From: Haloferax sp046557615
GTDB lineage: Archaea; Halobacteriota; Halobacteria; Halobacteriales; Haloferacaceae
Assembly: GCF_046557615.1 (NCBI RefSeq)
Contig: NZ_JBKIII010000002.1
Location: forward strand, 124,001-188,000
Direction of reading: 5' to 3'
Length of the DNA: 64,000 nt
The notes beneath the pieces were generated by a model, which was given only the letters and a program-made list of their open reading frames with translations, was not told where the DNA came from and made no database searches. The position numbers were made by a program, and so were the translations under genes. Positions 18,684-27,394 of this stretch are shown here, in pieces (positions within the stretch are counted from its first letter, which is position 1; each line of letters starts with the position of its first letter).

Positions 18684-18851
18684 TCAACGACCGCGTAACA
18701 CGTACCCCACAGCGCCGACCACGCCGGTGAGGAGCGTCGCCCCGACCCATGGACAGGCGCTCGCGCCTCGCTTGTCGGCGTCGCGTTTGACGAGTGCCGC
18801 GAGGACGACGTGCGCGACGGCGGTCAGTGCGACGAAATTTCGAAGTCGCAT
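18684..18851 (-). CDS. 55-residue membrane protein
   Basis: A short gene: start MRLRNFVALTAVAHVVLAAL, a KRDADKRG turn, and a second hydrophobic segment GATLLTGVVGAVGYVL ending RGR-stop. The ATG lies directly after the stop of the aldo/keto reductase gene with no gap, which supports translation from the same mRNA. Two short helices suggest a hairpin membrane protein. No known family. Confidence 0.65.
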   Translation of the reverse strand: MRLRNFVALTAVAHVVLAALVKRDADKRGASACPWVGATLLTGVVGAVGYVLRGR

Positions 18852-19925
18852 TCAGGCTTCGTTGCGAGCGCCCTTCGCAACGTGTTTGTCGAGTCCGGCG
18901 TCGCGGATGTCGTCACCGCCGACAGACGAGCGCAGGGAGTCCATGCCGTCGAATCGGTCGATACCGAAGTTCTCGTCGTAGAGGTCGAGAACGCGCTCCA
19001 TCTCTTCGTCGGAGAGCTTCGGCACGTCGCTCGCGGCGGCCCACTCGGTGATGTCGTCTTTCGTGCGGAACGTTGGCGTCACGGCGGCAGTGGCGTCGAA
19101 TCCCAGGAGGAACGCGATGGAAGCCTGTGCCATCGTTCTTTCTCCATCCTGTTCGAGGAAGCGCAGGGTTTCGAGTTTCTCCCAGCCCGTCTCGTACCAC
19201 TCGTCGGGGCGGAAACCACGGTGGTCGCCCGCGCCGAGTTCGGTCTCGGGGCGAACCTGTTCGTTCAGGAGGCCCGAGGAGTGCGGGACGCGACCGATGA
19301 GGCTCGTCGAGGAGCCAGTCTCCTCGATAGTGTCGAGGAAGTGGTTGCCAACGTCCTGTTCGAACATGTTCCAGACGATTTGGAGCGCGTCGAACTCTTC
19401 GGTGATGGCCATGTCGCCTTCGGCCAGCCACCCGATGGAGGGGCCGAGTGCCCACCCAGTCGCCTTGATGAGGCCTTCTTCTTTGAGTTCGTCCAGTGCT
19501 TCGAGTACGTCGGGTGTCACCTCGTCCACGTTCGCGTTGTGGAGTTGCAGGAGGTCGATGTACTCCATATCGAGGCGTTCGAGGCTCTTTTCGGTCGCTT
19601 CGCGGACCCACTCGCCCGTGATTTCTTTCGGCAACTCGCCGTGGCCTGCTTGCGGGTTGTTGTAGAAGTCGTAGCCAATCTTCGTGGCGACAGTCACCTC
19701 GTCGCGGTACTCGGCGAGGGCTTCGCCGACGACCTCTTCGGAGTGACCCATGCCGTAGACGTCACCCGTATCGAAGAAGTTGATTCCCTGGTCGATGGCG
19801 TGATGAATCATCTCGATGGAGTCTTCATCGGAGCGGTCGCCCCACCAGTCGGTTCCGACGACCCACGCGCCGAAGCCGACTTCGCTAACGTCGACGCCGG
19901 ACGAGCCGAGTTCGCGGTAGTGCAT
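18852..19925 (-). CDS. aldo/keto reductase
   Basis: A 357-residue NADPH-dependent oxidoreductase of the aldo/keto reductase superfamily: MHYRELGSSGVDVSEVGFG, then FFDTGDVYGMGHSEEVVGEAL with the catalytic Asp and Tyr, TKIGYDF with the Lys, and LQLHNAN at the usual His position. The C-terminal SIAFLLGFDATAAVTPTFRT is the cofactor-binding strand region. The physiological aldehyde or sugar substrate is unknown; sugar enzymes follow upstream. Confidence 0.9.
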   Translation of the reverse strand: MHYRELGSSGVDVSEVGFGAWVVGTDWWGDRSDEDSIEMIHHAIDQGINFFDTGDVYGMGHSEEVVGEALAEYRDEVTVATKIGYDFYNNPQAGHGELPKEITGEWVREATEKSLERLDMEYIDLLQLHNANVDEVTPDVLEALDELKEEGLIKATGWALGPSIGWLAEGDMAITEEFDALQIVWNMFEQDVGNHFLDTIEETGSSTSLIGRVPHSSGLLNEQVRPETELGAGDHRGFRPDEWYETGWEKLETLRFLEQDGERTMAQASIAFLLGFDATAAVTPTFRTKDDITEWAAASDVPKLSDEEMERVLDLYDENFGIDRFDGMDSLRSSVGGDDIRDAGLDKHVAKGARNEA

Positions 19926-20075
19926 GACTGGGCGTTAGGAGGCGGATGACTTATGGCGTGTGTTTCGTTCTCGCAGAGTGAGAATACATCCTCTCGCGCA
20001 CGAATGTGTTCGTTCTGTGCGCATCCTCGCTCGAACCCGCGGATTCATGACCGATGACGTCAAAGTCCAGCGACA

Positions 20076-22244
20076 ATGGACGAACTCTCCGTCCGCGTTG
20101 GATTCCTCGTCGCGGCGGAACTCACGGACGAACAGCGCGCAGCGCGGGATTGGGCGGCGACGATAGCCTCCGTCGAAACCATCTCGTTCGATGCAGTTGC
20201 CGCTGGCGCAGTCGAACTCTCTGACTACGACGTCGTGTGGTGGCACAGTAGCCTCCAACTCTCTTCGGAACAACGCGAACTCGCTACGGCCTGCGCCGAG
20301 GTGCTCGACGGCTACTTGCAAGACGGCGGCGGGGTTCTCTTGACGCTCCACGCCCTCGCCGCGGTCGAAGAACTGGGTATCGACCCAGTCGGACCCGACG
20401 CGATTGGCACGGAGAACTCTCCGCACCCGACGGGCCTGTTGACCAAATCTATCCACGCCGACCACCCACTGTTCGAGGGATTCGACACACTCGGCGTCCA
20501 CATGCAACCGCCGGACTCTCCCCGACCGTTTGCCCGCTACGAACACATTCTCCCCGAAGACGGGCAGGTACTGGCGAGCATCATCCACGGCGACGACTTC
20601 CTCGTCGCTCTCAAATCGGTCATCGAGTGGCAACGCGGAGACGGGCGAATCTACGGTATCGGTGCCGAAGTCTCGTTTCTCTCGCACCACGGCCACGACT
20701 TCGAGACGATGGGGTCGAACGAACACGTCCTCAGAAATGCGCTCGCACTCCTCGGTGGCGACACCCGACGCCGACCGACATTCACCGACAGGCCGACCGA
20801 CCGAGACGGATTCGAGGCCATGCGCAAACGACTCGGCGACGACCACCATCGGCCACGATTCCACCTCGCCGGGCCTGCACACTGGGTGAACGACCCGAAC
20901 GGCGTCGTCCAGTACGACGGCACCTACCACCTGTTCTATCAGTACAACCCCGGCGGGCCGTTCCATGGGACGATTCACTGGGGCCACGCGACGAGCGACG
21001 ACCTGCTCCACTGGGAAGATCAACCGGTCGCCCTCGTACCCGACCCCGATGGCCCCGACAGAGATGGCTGTTGGTCCGGGTGTACAGTCGTTGACGACGA
21101 TGGCACCCCGACGATTCTCTACACGGGCGGGCGCGACCACCATCAACTGCCGTGTCTCGCAACCTCGTCGGACCCATTACTTCGCTCGTGGGATAGACAC
21201 GACGAGAACCCCATCATCGAGACCGCACCCGCCAACCTCGACATCCTCGGCACTGACGACTGGGCCGCCGAGTTCCGCGACCACGCGGTCTGGAAAGTAG
21301 GCGACGACTGGTACCAACTCATCGGCTCTGCACTCGCCGACGTCGGCGGCGTCGCACTCCTCTATCGCTCCTCCGACCTCCGCGACTGGGAGTTCGTCGG
21401 CTCGCTTCTCGGCGGCACAGAAGGCCATGGAACGGTCTGGGAGTGCCCCGAATTGCTCGAATTTTCGGACTCCGACCTGCTTCACGTCTCGAACTACGAC
21501 GACGTTCGATACTTCGTCGGCCACGCCGACCTCGAAACGCCGGACTTCGACGTGGACAACGAAGGACTGCTGGACTACGGCGAGTTCTACGCACCTCAAT
21601 CGACGGTCGTTGACGACGGTCGTGCCCTCATGTGGGGCTGGGTGAAAGAGAGCCGCGGCGTCAACGAGCAGTGGCACGCCGGATGGTCCGGAATGCTCTC
21701 GCTCCCGCGCGAGGTCTCGGTCACCGACGATGGCGAACTTCGCCAGCGACCCGCCCGCGAACTCGCGGAACTCCGTGGGAACCACGTCGAACTCGACACT
21801 CTCGAACTCGCTTCCGACCAGCGCCGCTCGCTCGACCTCGCGGGCAACGCGTACGAATTCGAACTCGAAGTCTCGGTCGGCGACGAGTCCGCATTCGAAC
21901 TCTCGGTGTTCGAGTCGCCGACGCGGTTGGAACGAACGTCGATTTGGTACGACGGCGACCACGTGACGGTGGACCGCGAACACAGCAGTCGCCACCACGG
22001 CGTGGACAAAGAACCCCGGTCGATGCCGGTCGAAGGTGACTCAGTGACGCTCCGCGTCTTCGTGGACTGCTCGATTGTCGAAGTATTCGCCGACGAACAG
22101 CAGTGTCTCACGACGCGTGCGTACCCGATTCGCTCGGATGCTGACGGCGTGTCGATTTCGGCGCACGGCGACGCTGTCGAAGTGACGTCGCTCGACGCGT
22201 GGGAACTCGATGCGACGTTCGACGCGAGAAAGCGAGACGACTAA
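20076..22244 (+). CDS. GH32 beta-fructosidase with N-terminal GATase-like domain
   Basis: A 722-residue protein. Residues 1-235 look like a class-I glutamine-amidotransferase-like (ThuA/beta-galactosidase-trimerisation-like) domain: YDVVWWHSSLQL, GGGVLLTLHALA and HHGHDFE. Residues 260-720 are glycoside hydrolase family 32: nucleophile Asp273 in WVNDPNG, an FRDH motif near 400, and acid/base Glu456 in WECPEL, then a C-terminal beta-sandwich with RVFVDCSIVEVFAD. GH32 enzymes hydrolyse sucrose, inulin or levan. There is no signal peptide, so it is probably cytoplasmic. Confidence 0.9.
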   Translation: MDELSVRVGFLVAAELTDEQRAARDWAATIASVETISFDAVAAGAVELSDYDVVWWHSSLQLSSEQRELATACAEVLDGYLQDGGGVLLTLHALAAVEELGIDPVGPDAIGTENSPHPTGLLTKSIHADHPLFEGFDTLGVHMQPPDSPRPFARYEHILPEDGQVLASIIHGDDFLVALKSVIEWQRGDGRIYGIGAEVSFLSHHGHDFETMGSNEHVLRNALALLGGDTRRRPTFTDRPTDRDGFEAMRKRLGDDHHRPRFHLAGPAHWVNDPNGVVQYDGTYHLFYQYNPGGPFHGTIHWGHATSDDLLHWEDQPVALVPDPDGPDRDGCWSGCTVVDDDGTPTILYTGGRDHHQLPCLATSSDPLLRSWDRHDENPIIETAPANLDILGTDDWAAEFRDHAVWKVGDDWYQLIGSALADVGGVALLYRSSDLRDWEFVGSLLGGTEGHGTVWECPELLEFSDSDLLHVSNYDDVRYFVGHADLETPDFDVDNEGLLDYGEFYAPQSTVVDDGRALMWGWVKESRGVNEQWHAGWSGMLSLPREVSVTDDGELRQRPARELAELRGNHVELDTLELASDQRRSLDLAGNAYEFELEVSVGDESAFELSVFESPTRLERTSIWYDGDHVTVDREHSSRHHGVDKEPRSMPVEGDSVTLRVFVDCSIVEVFADEQQCLTTRAYPIRSDADGVSISAHGDAVEVTSLDAWELDATFDARKRDD

Positions 22245-22259
22245 GAAAGAAATCCGCGT

Positions 22260-23546
22260 TCAGTAGTAGCCGTCGCCGCCTTCGCTCGATTCGTTCTCCC
22301 ACCACGACTTCGGCAGTGCTTCGCTCGAGAGCGGCAGGTGTCCGTGGCCGAGCGTGTCGATGACGTTCGTCTCCGTGCCGTCGAGGCCGAGTCGGACCGT
22401 CGGCGCGAGCGTCCCACCGAAGCGTCGCATCTGTTCGTCTTCGGGAAGCAGTGAAACGTCGTCCAGATTCGGACGATTGTAGTCGAAGTAGTTGAAAAAG
22501 GACGAGGCGAGCAGTTCGTCGCCGTGGTCGTAGACGAGCCACGAGTAGGCTTGGAACGGTGCGTTTGCGGGGTTGGTCAGGACCATCCCGTGACCGTTCA
22601 GGGGTTCGTACTCGCCTCGGAGGTCGTCTGCGACGAAGCCGTAGAGAGCATCGTACCCCTCCAGTTCGGGTGCAAACGTGTGGACGTGACTGGAGATGAA
22701 GAGATAGTACGTGCCGTCGCGGACGACGAGATGCGGGCGCTCCAACTCTTGATTCACGCAGACTGCATCGAGGAGCGGTGGCCGAAGTTCGAAGTCTGTC
22801 GGGTCGCCGGTCGGCGAGTGGGCGATGCCGATACTGCCGTTGAACTCCTCCCAGACGGGGTCGTCGCACGCCCCAGTCCCTTCGGGAACGGGGGTGTTGG
22901 CCTCGAACAAGAGGTAGGTCTCTCCCGACTCAGGGTCTTCGAAGAACCACGGGTCGCGGAAGGTGTAAATCATCCCGCGAGACTGGTCTTCGCGCTCGTA
23001 CCAGTCGCCGTCGGGCGTGAGGAGGACTTGGTGGTCCCACGGACCGTCGATTTCGAATCCGGAATCCGTGTTGACGGTGCCGCCCGTCGCAAGCGCGAGT
23101 CGCTGGGTGTAGGTCAGTTCCTCGGCACCGTCCTCGCCAGCGGCGGTGTAGTAGAAGTATATCTCTCCCTCGTCGCCGTCGGGGTCGTACATCGCAGACC
23201 CGGCCCACTGGCGTTGACCGAGTGCGCCGCCATCGAAGACGGTGCCGCCGGTCGTCCAATTCTCGCCGTCATGCGAGTAGAAATAGCGGATGGTCGCCAC
23301 GTCGTGACGCTTGCCCGGCAACAAGTGCGATGGCGACGTTAAGGAGAAGATGACACGATAGCCGTCGATTTCGGCGATGGTTCCATCGCGGTTGCGAAGA
23401 AACCACGTGTCCCAGATGTGTAGGTCGTCGTCGATTCGCTCTTCCGGCGGGTAGATGATGGGTGCGACGTTCGACTCGTCGCGACGAAGGCTCGATGCGT
23501 GTTCTCGCGTCCACGCTGGCGTGCCTCCGGCGTCCTCTTCACTCAT
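22260..23546 (-). CDS. GH68 levansucrase/invertase family protein
   Basis: A 428-residue family 68 enzyme. Key motifs are LHIWDTWFLRN with the nucleophile Asp, TFRDPWFFED (the RDP transition-state stabiliser) and ELERPHLVV with the acid/base Glu. GH68 enzymes hydrolyse sucrose or build levan/inulin from it. The start MSEEDAGGTPAW is chosen over an ATG 32 codons upstream in A/T-rich, non-family sequence. No signal peptide or Tat motif is visible, which is odd for a levan-making enzyme. Its stop is 15 bases from that of the GH32 gene (convergent). Confidence 0.9.
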   Translation of the reverse strand: MSEEDAGGTPAWTREHASSLRRDESNVAPIIYPPEERIDDDLHIWDTWFLRNRDGTIAEIDGYRVIFSLTSPSHLLPGKRHDVATIRYFYSHDGENWTTGGTVFDGGALGQRQWAGSAMYDPDGDEGEIYFYYTAAGEDGAEELTYTQRLALATGGTVNTDSGFEIDGPWDHQVLLTPDGDWYEREDQSRGMIYTFRDPWFFEDPESGETYLLFEANTPVPEGTGACDDPVWEEFNGSIGIAHSPTGDPTDFELRPPLLDAVCVNQELERPHLVVRDGTYYLFISSHVHTFAPELEGYDALYGFVADDLRGEYEPLNGHGMVLTNPANAPFQAYSWLVYDHGDELLASSFFNYFDYNRPNLDDVSLLPEDEQMRRFGGTLAPTVRLGLDGTETNVIDTLGHGHLPLSSEALPKSWWENESSEGGDGYY

Positions 23547-23677
23547 ATGTGAATGAACTTCGGAGGGGGTGTTATGCTTCACCATTCTTCGCTGGGCAAC
23601 GAACAGCGCGCTCCGTCTGAAACCAGTGAATATTGCCCACACGCTCTCTGTCGTTCGGTTCGCACAACCGAACCCAT

Positions 23678-24622
23678 ATGAACGATGCCACCAAACGACG
23701 GTGCATGACGAAGGTCCACGTTTCGCTTCCGGATGACGCCGAGGAAGGCTTGCAGGCCTTCATCGACGAGGTGGATGAACGCCTCTCTTCGGACGAAGAC
23801 ACCTGTATCGTCGTCCGAGACACGCTTATCGACCTCTTCGGCGACCGCGAGGCGTGGGAGCGCTGGCAGAACGGCAAGCCTGTCTCGCCCGCGACGAAAG
23901 TGCGCTTGCAGGGCTACGACCCGTGTAACGCGACGCTCGAAGCTGAATACTACGCCGAGAAAGACCACGAGACGTTCAAACAATCGAAGCACCTCCAGTG
24001 GCTCTGGCGGCAGTTCGACGCCACACCGATGGCCGACAACGTCGATTTCGCGCTTCGATTCCGGCAGATGCTCGCCACTCACCTCTTCGAAGAGGCGGGC
24101 GACAACCTCCGTATCTTCAAGGGCGTCACCTTCTCGTACGGCCACAACATCTCTGTCGGCGACAACACAGTCATCCACGACGACGTCCACCTCGACGACC
24201 GCGGGAAACTCACAATCGGTGACCGCGTCTCAATCTCCGACGGCGCCCACATCTACTCTCACTCGCACGACGTCGTGGACCAAACAGAGGTTCGGAACTA
24301 TCACACGAAGATTGGCGACGACGCTCGGGTTACCTACGACGCGATGGTCAACGCCGGAAACGTCGTCGGCGAGAACGCCATCGTGGGCGCTCGCTCGATC
24401 GTCCAAGGCGATGTTCCAGCACACCACATCGTCGTCGGGGCGCCCGCCAAGAGCGTCCGCATCAAACCCGGGTTCGAAGACGTCGCCGAACCACTCGATG
24501 CTGGCGGCGAGAAGCACGCCGACGAGCGAGAGATTCCCTACACGCTCCCCGACGACCTCGATGCATTCGACGAATTTGGACGAGATTTCGGCGGGCCGGT
24601 CAAGCCCCACCGGACGGAATAA
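23678..24622 (+). CDS. left-handed beta-helix (hexapeptide) acyltransferase
   Basis: About 314 residues. After an N-terminal region of about 110 residues of unknown role come hexapeptide-repeat turns: GVTFSYGHNISVGDNTVIHD, LDDRGKLTIGDRVSISDGA, HIYSHSHDV with the catalytic-type His, and VVGENAIVGARSIVQGDVPA. The end resembles sugar O-acetyltransferases (VVGAPAKSVRIKPG). An alternative start is the ATG at 23705 (MTKVHVSLPDD). It is divergent from GH68 and may acetylate sugars, but the acceptor is unknown. Confidence 0.85.
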   Translation: MNDATKRRCMTKVHVSLPDDAEEGLQAFIDEVDERLSSDEDTCIVVRDTLIDLFGDREAWERWQNGKPVSPATKVRLQGYDPCNATLEAEYYAEKDHETFKQSKHLQWLWRQFDATPMADNVDFALRFRQMLATHLFEEAGDNLRIFKGVTFSYGHNISVGDNTVIHDDVHLDDRGKLTIGDRVSISDGAHIYSHSHDVVDQTEVRNYHTKIGDDARVTYDAMVNAGNVVGENAIVGARSIVQGDVPAHHIVVGAPAKSVRIKPGFEDVAEPLDAGGEKHADEREIPYTLPDDLDAFDEFGRDFGGPVKPHRTE

Positions 24623-24738
24623 CGACGTCCACGGATTCTGAACATCTCTCGACTGAGAGTCGTTTCTCGCCGTTGGTTTTCTGCTGAAAACGTGGGTCAA
24701 CCGAAGAACCAATATAGCGTGCTAACGTACATCATATC

Positions 24739-25029
24739 ATGGATACGTGGGGATGGATTGTGGTCTACGCCCTTGGGCTGACGCTCCTCCAGTTGTTGGT
24801 CTACCGCTATCTCGTCACCAACGGTGAGCCAACGATGGGGGACGGAATGGGGCGTGACAGTGACCGAACCGACCGGTACGGTCACCCCGAAATTGCAGTT
24901 CCCTTCGACGACCGCACTGGGGTTCGACGCACGCCCACAGGCGAGCGTATCTGCCCCCACTGCGGCACCGAAAACGAACCCGACCCGACGTTCGACCTCT
25001 GTTGGAACTGCACCGGCCGCATTCGCTAA
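24739..25029 (+). CDS. membrane-anchored zinc-ribbon protein
   Basis: A 96-residue protein with one N-terminal helix (WIVVYALGLTLLQLLVYRYL), a polar linker and a C-terminal zinc ribbon, ICPHCGTENEPDPTFDLCWNC. The two CxxC pairs are correctly spaced to bind one zinc. Small proteins of this design are common in haloarchaea. Function unknown. Confidence 0.8.
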   Translation: MDTWGWIVVYALGLTLLQLLVYRYLVTNGEPTMGDGMGRDSDRTDRYGHPEIAVPFDDRTGVRRTPTGERICPHCGTENEPDPTFDLCWNCTGRIR

Positions 25030-25080
25030 ATTCGTTTTTCAGTCGATTCCGTTTTATCCACCCGTCACGACCGTTACGGT

Positions 25081-25260
25081 ATGGCTGAGAGCGAGAACCT
25101 CCACGACGAACTCGATGCGTTCGCACGCGACGTCGAACGGGCGATTCTCGAATTCGACACGGCAATCGACCGCCACTCGCAGGTCCGCCAGCGTGCCCAC
25201 ACGCCCGTGTTTCGGTCCGGCCCCGGTGAGGTTGACGACGTGCAGGATTTGTTTTTTTAG
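25081..25260 (+). CDS. 59-residue acidic protein
   Basis: Short ORF: MAESENLHDELDAFARDVER continuing through a helix (AILEFDTAIDRHSQVRQRAH) to DDVQDLFF-stop. It is 51 bases after the zinc-ribbon gene on the same strand, has haloarchaeal acidic composition, and its stop lies in a run of T residues that could terminate transcription. No known family. Confidence 0.6.
   Translation: MAESENLHDELDAFARDVERAILEFDTAIDRHSQVRQRAHTPVFRSGPGEVDDVQDLFF
25251..25260 (+). terminator. T-rich terminator at the end of the 59-residue gene
   Basis: The run GTTTTTTTAG overlaps the stop codon. Archaeal RNA polymerase commonly stops at such oligo-T tracts; no hairpin is needed. Confidence 0.45.
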
Positions 25261-25292
25261 AAGCTATTGAGAATTCTTTGCGCTGACTGGGA

Positions 25293-25440
25293 GTTTACTG
25301 AGTGAAACGAAGTGAACGTTGACGAGACGAAGTCTCGTCAGGACTGAGCAAACCGAAGGTTTGCGAAGGTCGGTCGGCAAACGACCGTAGGGAGTACCAC
25401 GAGTTTGGTGAGTGGTACGTCGGCGAAGCAAAGCTTCGCC
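25293..25440. repeat. ladder of short perfect hairpins beside tRNA-Gly
   Basis: Several inverted repeats follow each other: GACGAGAC-gaa-GTCTCGTC, GCAAACC-gaa-GGTTTGC, GTACCAC with GTGGTAC across 11 bases, and GGCGAAGC-aaa-GCTTCGCC. They lie downstream of the minus-strand tRNA-Gly gene. No ORF fits the region. Confidence 0.75.
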
Positions 25441-25445
25441 GGAAG

Positions 25446-25516
25446 TGCGCCGACCGGGAATTGAACCCGGACTTCGAGCTTGGGAAGCTCGTGTCCTACC
25501 ATTGGACCATCGGCGC
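25446..25516 (-). tRNA. tRNA-Gly, anticodon CCC
   Basis: A full cloverleaf of 71 bases on the minus strand. Acceptor GCGCCGA pairs with TCGGCGC; the D arm is GTCC-AATGGTA-GGAC; the anticodon arm is CGAGC-TTCCCAA-GCTCG with anticodon CCC; the T arm is CCGGG-TTCAATT-CCCGG; discriminator A. No intron and no encoded CCA. Confidence 0.95.
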
Positions 25517-25539
25517 ACATCGCTTCGCTCGTGCCCCGT

Positions 25540-25640
25540 GCTTCACCTCACTTCGTTCGGTGAAACATCAGCGCTCATTGCATTCGCCTTGAGCGTTGTC
25601 TCACTTCGTTCGACAACACATCGGCGCATTGCGCTTCGAT
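25540..25640. repeat. CACTTCGTTCG-type palindromic repeats
   Basis: Upstream of tRNA-Gly, TCACTTCGTTCG occurs twice, once inside TTCACC-tcacttcgttc-GGTGAA. Such palindromic units are common in haloarchaeal intergenic DNA. No gene is seen between the tRNA and nadE. Confidence 0.55.
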
Positions 25641-25778
25641 AGGAAGCAAAAATCCGTAGACCGCGTGGACACTTGAACATAGCGCTTCACTGACCACATC
25701 CTGTCCAAAAATTGGACGCCCGTCCACCATTCTTCGCCAACGAGTGACTATTTGCCCCTCCGGTCCTAATCCGTCTGC

Positions 25779-26609
25779 ATGTCAGAAGCCGACATCCTCT
25801 CTGCGGATGCCCCGCTTGACCTCCGCCTGTCCGACTCGGAACTCGAAGCCCACCGCGAACACATCACCTCGTTCATCGCCGAGACGGTCGAGGCCGCCAG
25901 CGCCGAGGGTGCGGTCATCGGCCTCTCGGGTGGTATCGACTCGACGCTCACCGCGTTCCTCGCCGTCGAAGCACTCGGGAAAGAGAACGTCCACGGCCTC
26001 GTCATGCCGAGCGTGGCGAACGCCGAAGACATGATGAGCGACGCAGAAGGTGTCGCCCAGCAACTCGAAATCGAGTACGACGTGGTGGAAATCCAGCCCA
26101 TCGCGGAGGCGTTCTTCAACGTCTTCCCCGAAGCGGCAGACGACCGCATGGCCGCCGGAAACGTCTACGTCCGGACTCGTGGCATCCTCAACTACTTCGT
26201 CGCTAACCACGAGAACCGCATCGTCCTCGGGACGGGCAACCGCGCCGAAGCGATGACTGGCTACTTCACGAAGTACGGCGACCAAGCTGTGGACTGCAAC
26301 CCGATTGGCAATCTGTACAAACAGCAGGTCCGCCAACTCGCCGCCTACGTTGGCGTCCCCGAAGACCTCGTGATGCAGACGCCGTCGGCCGAGATGTGGT
26401 CTGGTCAGACCGACGAAGCCGAACTGGGACTTACTTACGACGTGCTGGACGCGATTCTCGCACTCCACGTAGACGGCCCGCTCACGAAGTCGGTGACGGT
26501 TCGTCACCTCGGCGTGACCGCAGAACAAATCGACAGAGTGGTCGAACTGGTCGAACGCAGCGAACACAAGCGCTCGATGCCACCCGCACCAGACGCGCTG
26601 TCGCTGTAA
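25779..26609 (+). CDS. nadE: NAD+ synthetase
   Basis: Amidates nicotinic acid adenine dinucleotide to NAD. The ATP-pyrophosphatase motif is GLSGGIDSTLTAF (near residue 48); VRTRGILNYFVAN, GTGNRAEAMTGYFTKYGD and QTPSAEMWSGQTDEAELG are the dinucleotide-binding parts. At 276 residues it is the ammonia-dependent single-domain form without a glutaminase domain. Confidence 0.95.
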   Translation: MSEADILSADAPLDLRLSDSELEAHREHITSFIAETVEAASAEGAVIGLSGGIDSTLTAFLAVEALGKENVHGLVMPSVANAEDMMSDAEGVAQQLEIEYDVVEIQPIAEAFFNVFPEAADDRMAAGNVYVRTRGILNYFVANHENRIVLGTGNRAEAMTGYFTKYGDQAVDCNPIGNLYKQQVRQLAAYVGVPEDLVMQTPSAEMWSGQTDEAELGLTYDVLDAILALHVDGPLTKSVTVRHLGVTAEQIDRVVELVERSEHKRSMPPAPDALSL

Positions 26610-26638
26610 GCCCGGTCGGCACCGAATTCCGAGTTTAC

Positions 26639-27334
26639 TTACTTCTCTCGACTCGCGGCGATGTCGCCGACGTTCGCGCGGTGCAACTCACCGAAGCCCT
26701 GCGCCTCTGCTTCGAACCGGGACACGTCACTTCCGCGGTCACGAAGTCGCTCTTTGATGACTCGAAGTGACTGTCGCTCATTTTCGGCGATTTCCTCGGC
26801 GACCGTTCGTGGGTCGTCTTCGATGCGCGAGACGAGCCCCATCTGGAGCGCTTCGTCGGCATCGACCACGCGTCCGGAGAGCGAGAATTCGAGCGCGTGC
26901 CCCTCACCGACGATTCGCGGCAGCCGAACTGTCCCGCCCCACGCGCCGAACAATCCGAGTTTGACGCCGGGCTCGCCGAGAGTCGCACGAGGGGTTGCAA
27001 CGCGAACGTCGCAGGCGAGCGCGAGTTCAACGCCGCCGCCGCGTGCTGGTCCGTCGATGCCCGCCACGACGACTGCTGGCGAAGATTCGATGGTCGAGGC
27101 AACCTCTTGGCCCAATCGAGCGAACGCCTCTGGGTCCGAGAGTTCGGCGACGCTGTCGAGGTCGGCACCGGCGCAGAATGCGTTCCCCGCGCCCCGAACA
27201 AGAATGACTGGCGTCTCAGCTTCTTCGACGGCCGAGTCGAGTGCTTCGAGGTCCTGTGGACGGAGTGCGTTCCGACTGTCCGGGCGATTGATGGTGATGA
27301 CTCGAATTCCATCGTCGTCCGTCGTTTGTATCAT
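26639..27334 (-). CDS. enoyl-CoA hydratase/isomerase family protein
   Basis: A 231-residue crotonase-fold protein. GAGNAFCAGADLDSVAEL and ARGGGVELALACDVRVA form the oxyanion hole, and GLFGAWGGTVRLPRIVGEG follows. The glutamate pair used by true hydratases is not obvious, so hydratase versus isomerase cannot be settled. The start MIQTTDDDGIRVI is preferred over an upstream ATG. Confidence 0.88.
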   Translation of the reverse strand: MIQTTDDDGIRVITINRPDSRNALRPQDLEALDSAVEEAETPVILVRGAGNAFCAGADLDSVAELSDPEAFARLGQEVASTIESSPAVVVAGIDGPARGGGVELALACDVRVATPRATLGEPGVKLGLFGAWGGTVRLPRIVGEGHALEFSLSGRVVDADEALQMGLVSRIEDDPRTVAEEIAENERQSLRVIKERLRDRGSDVSRFEAEAQGFGELHRANVGDIAASREK

Positions 27335-27394
27335 ACTCTCGGTGGGCTGTGGTTTTCCAAAGGTCTTTGCCCTCACACCCGTAACCCCCGACTA

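Noticed and set aside
26897..27394. Upstream extension of the ORF ending at 28072
   Set aside because: It would run antisense through the enoyl-CoA hydratase gene; the ATG at 27395 starts the credible protein.
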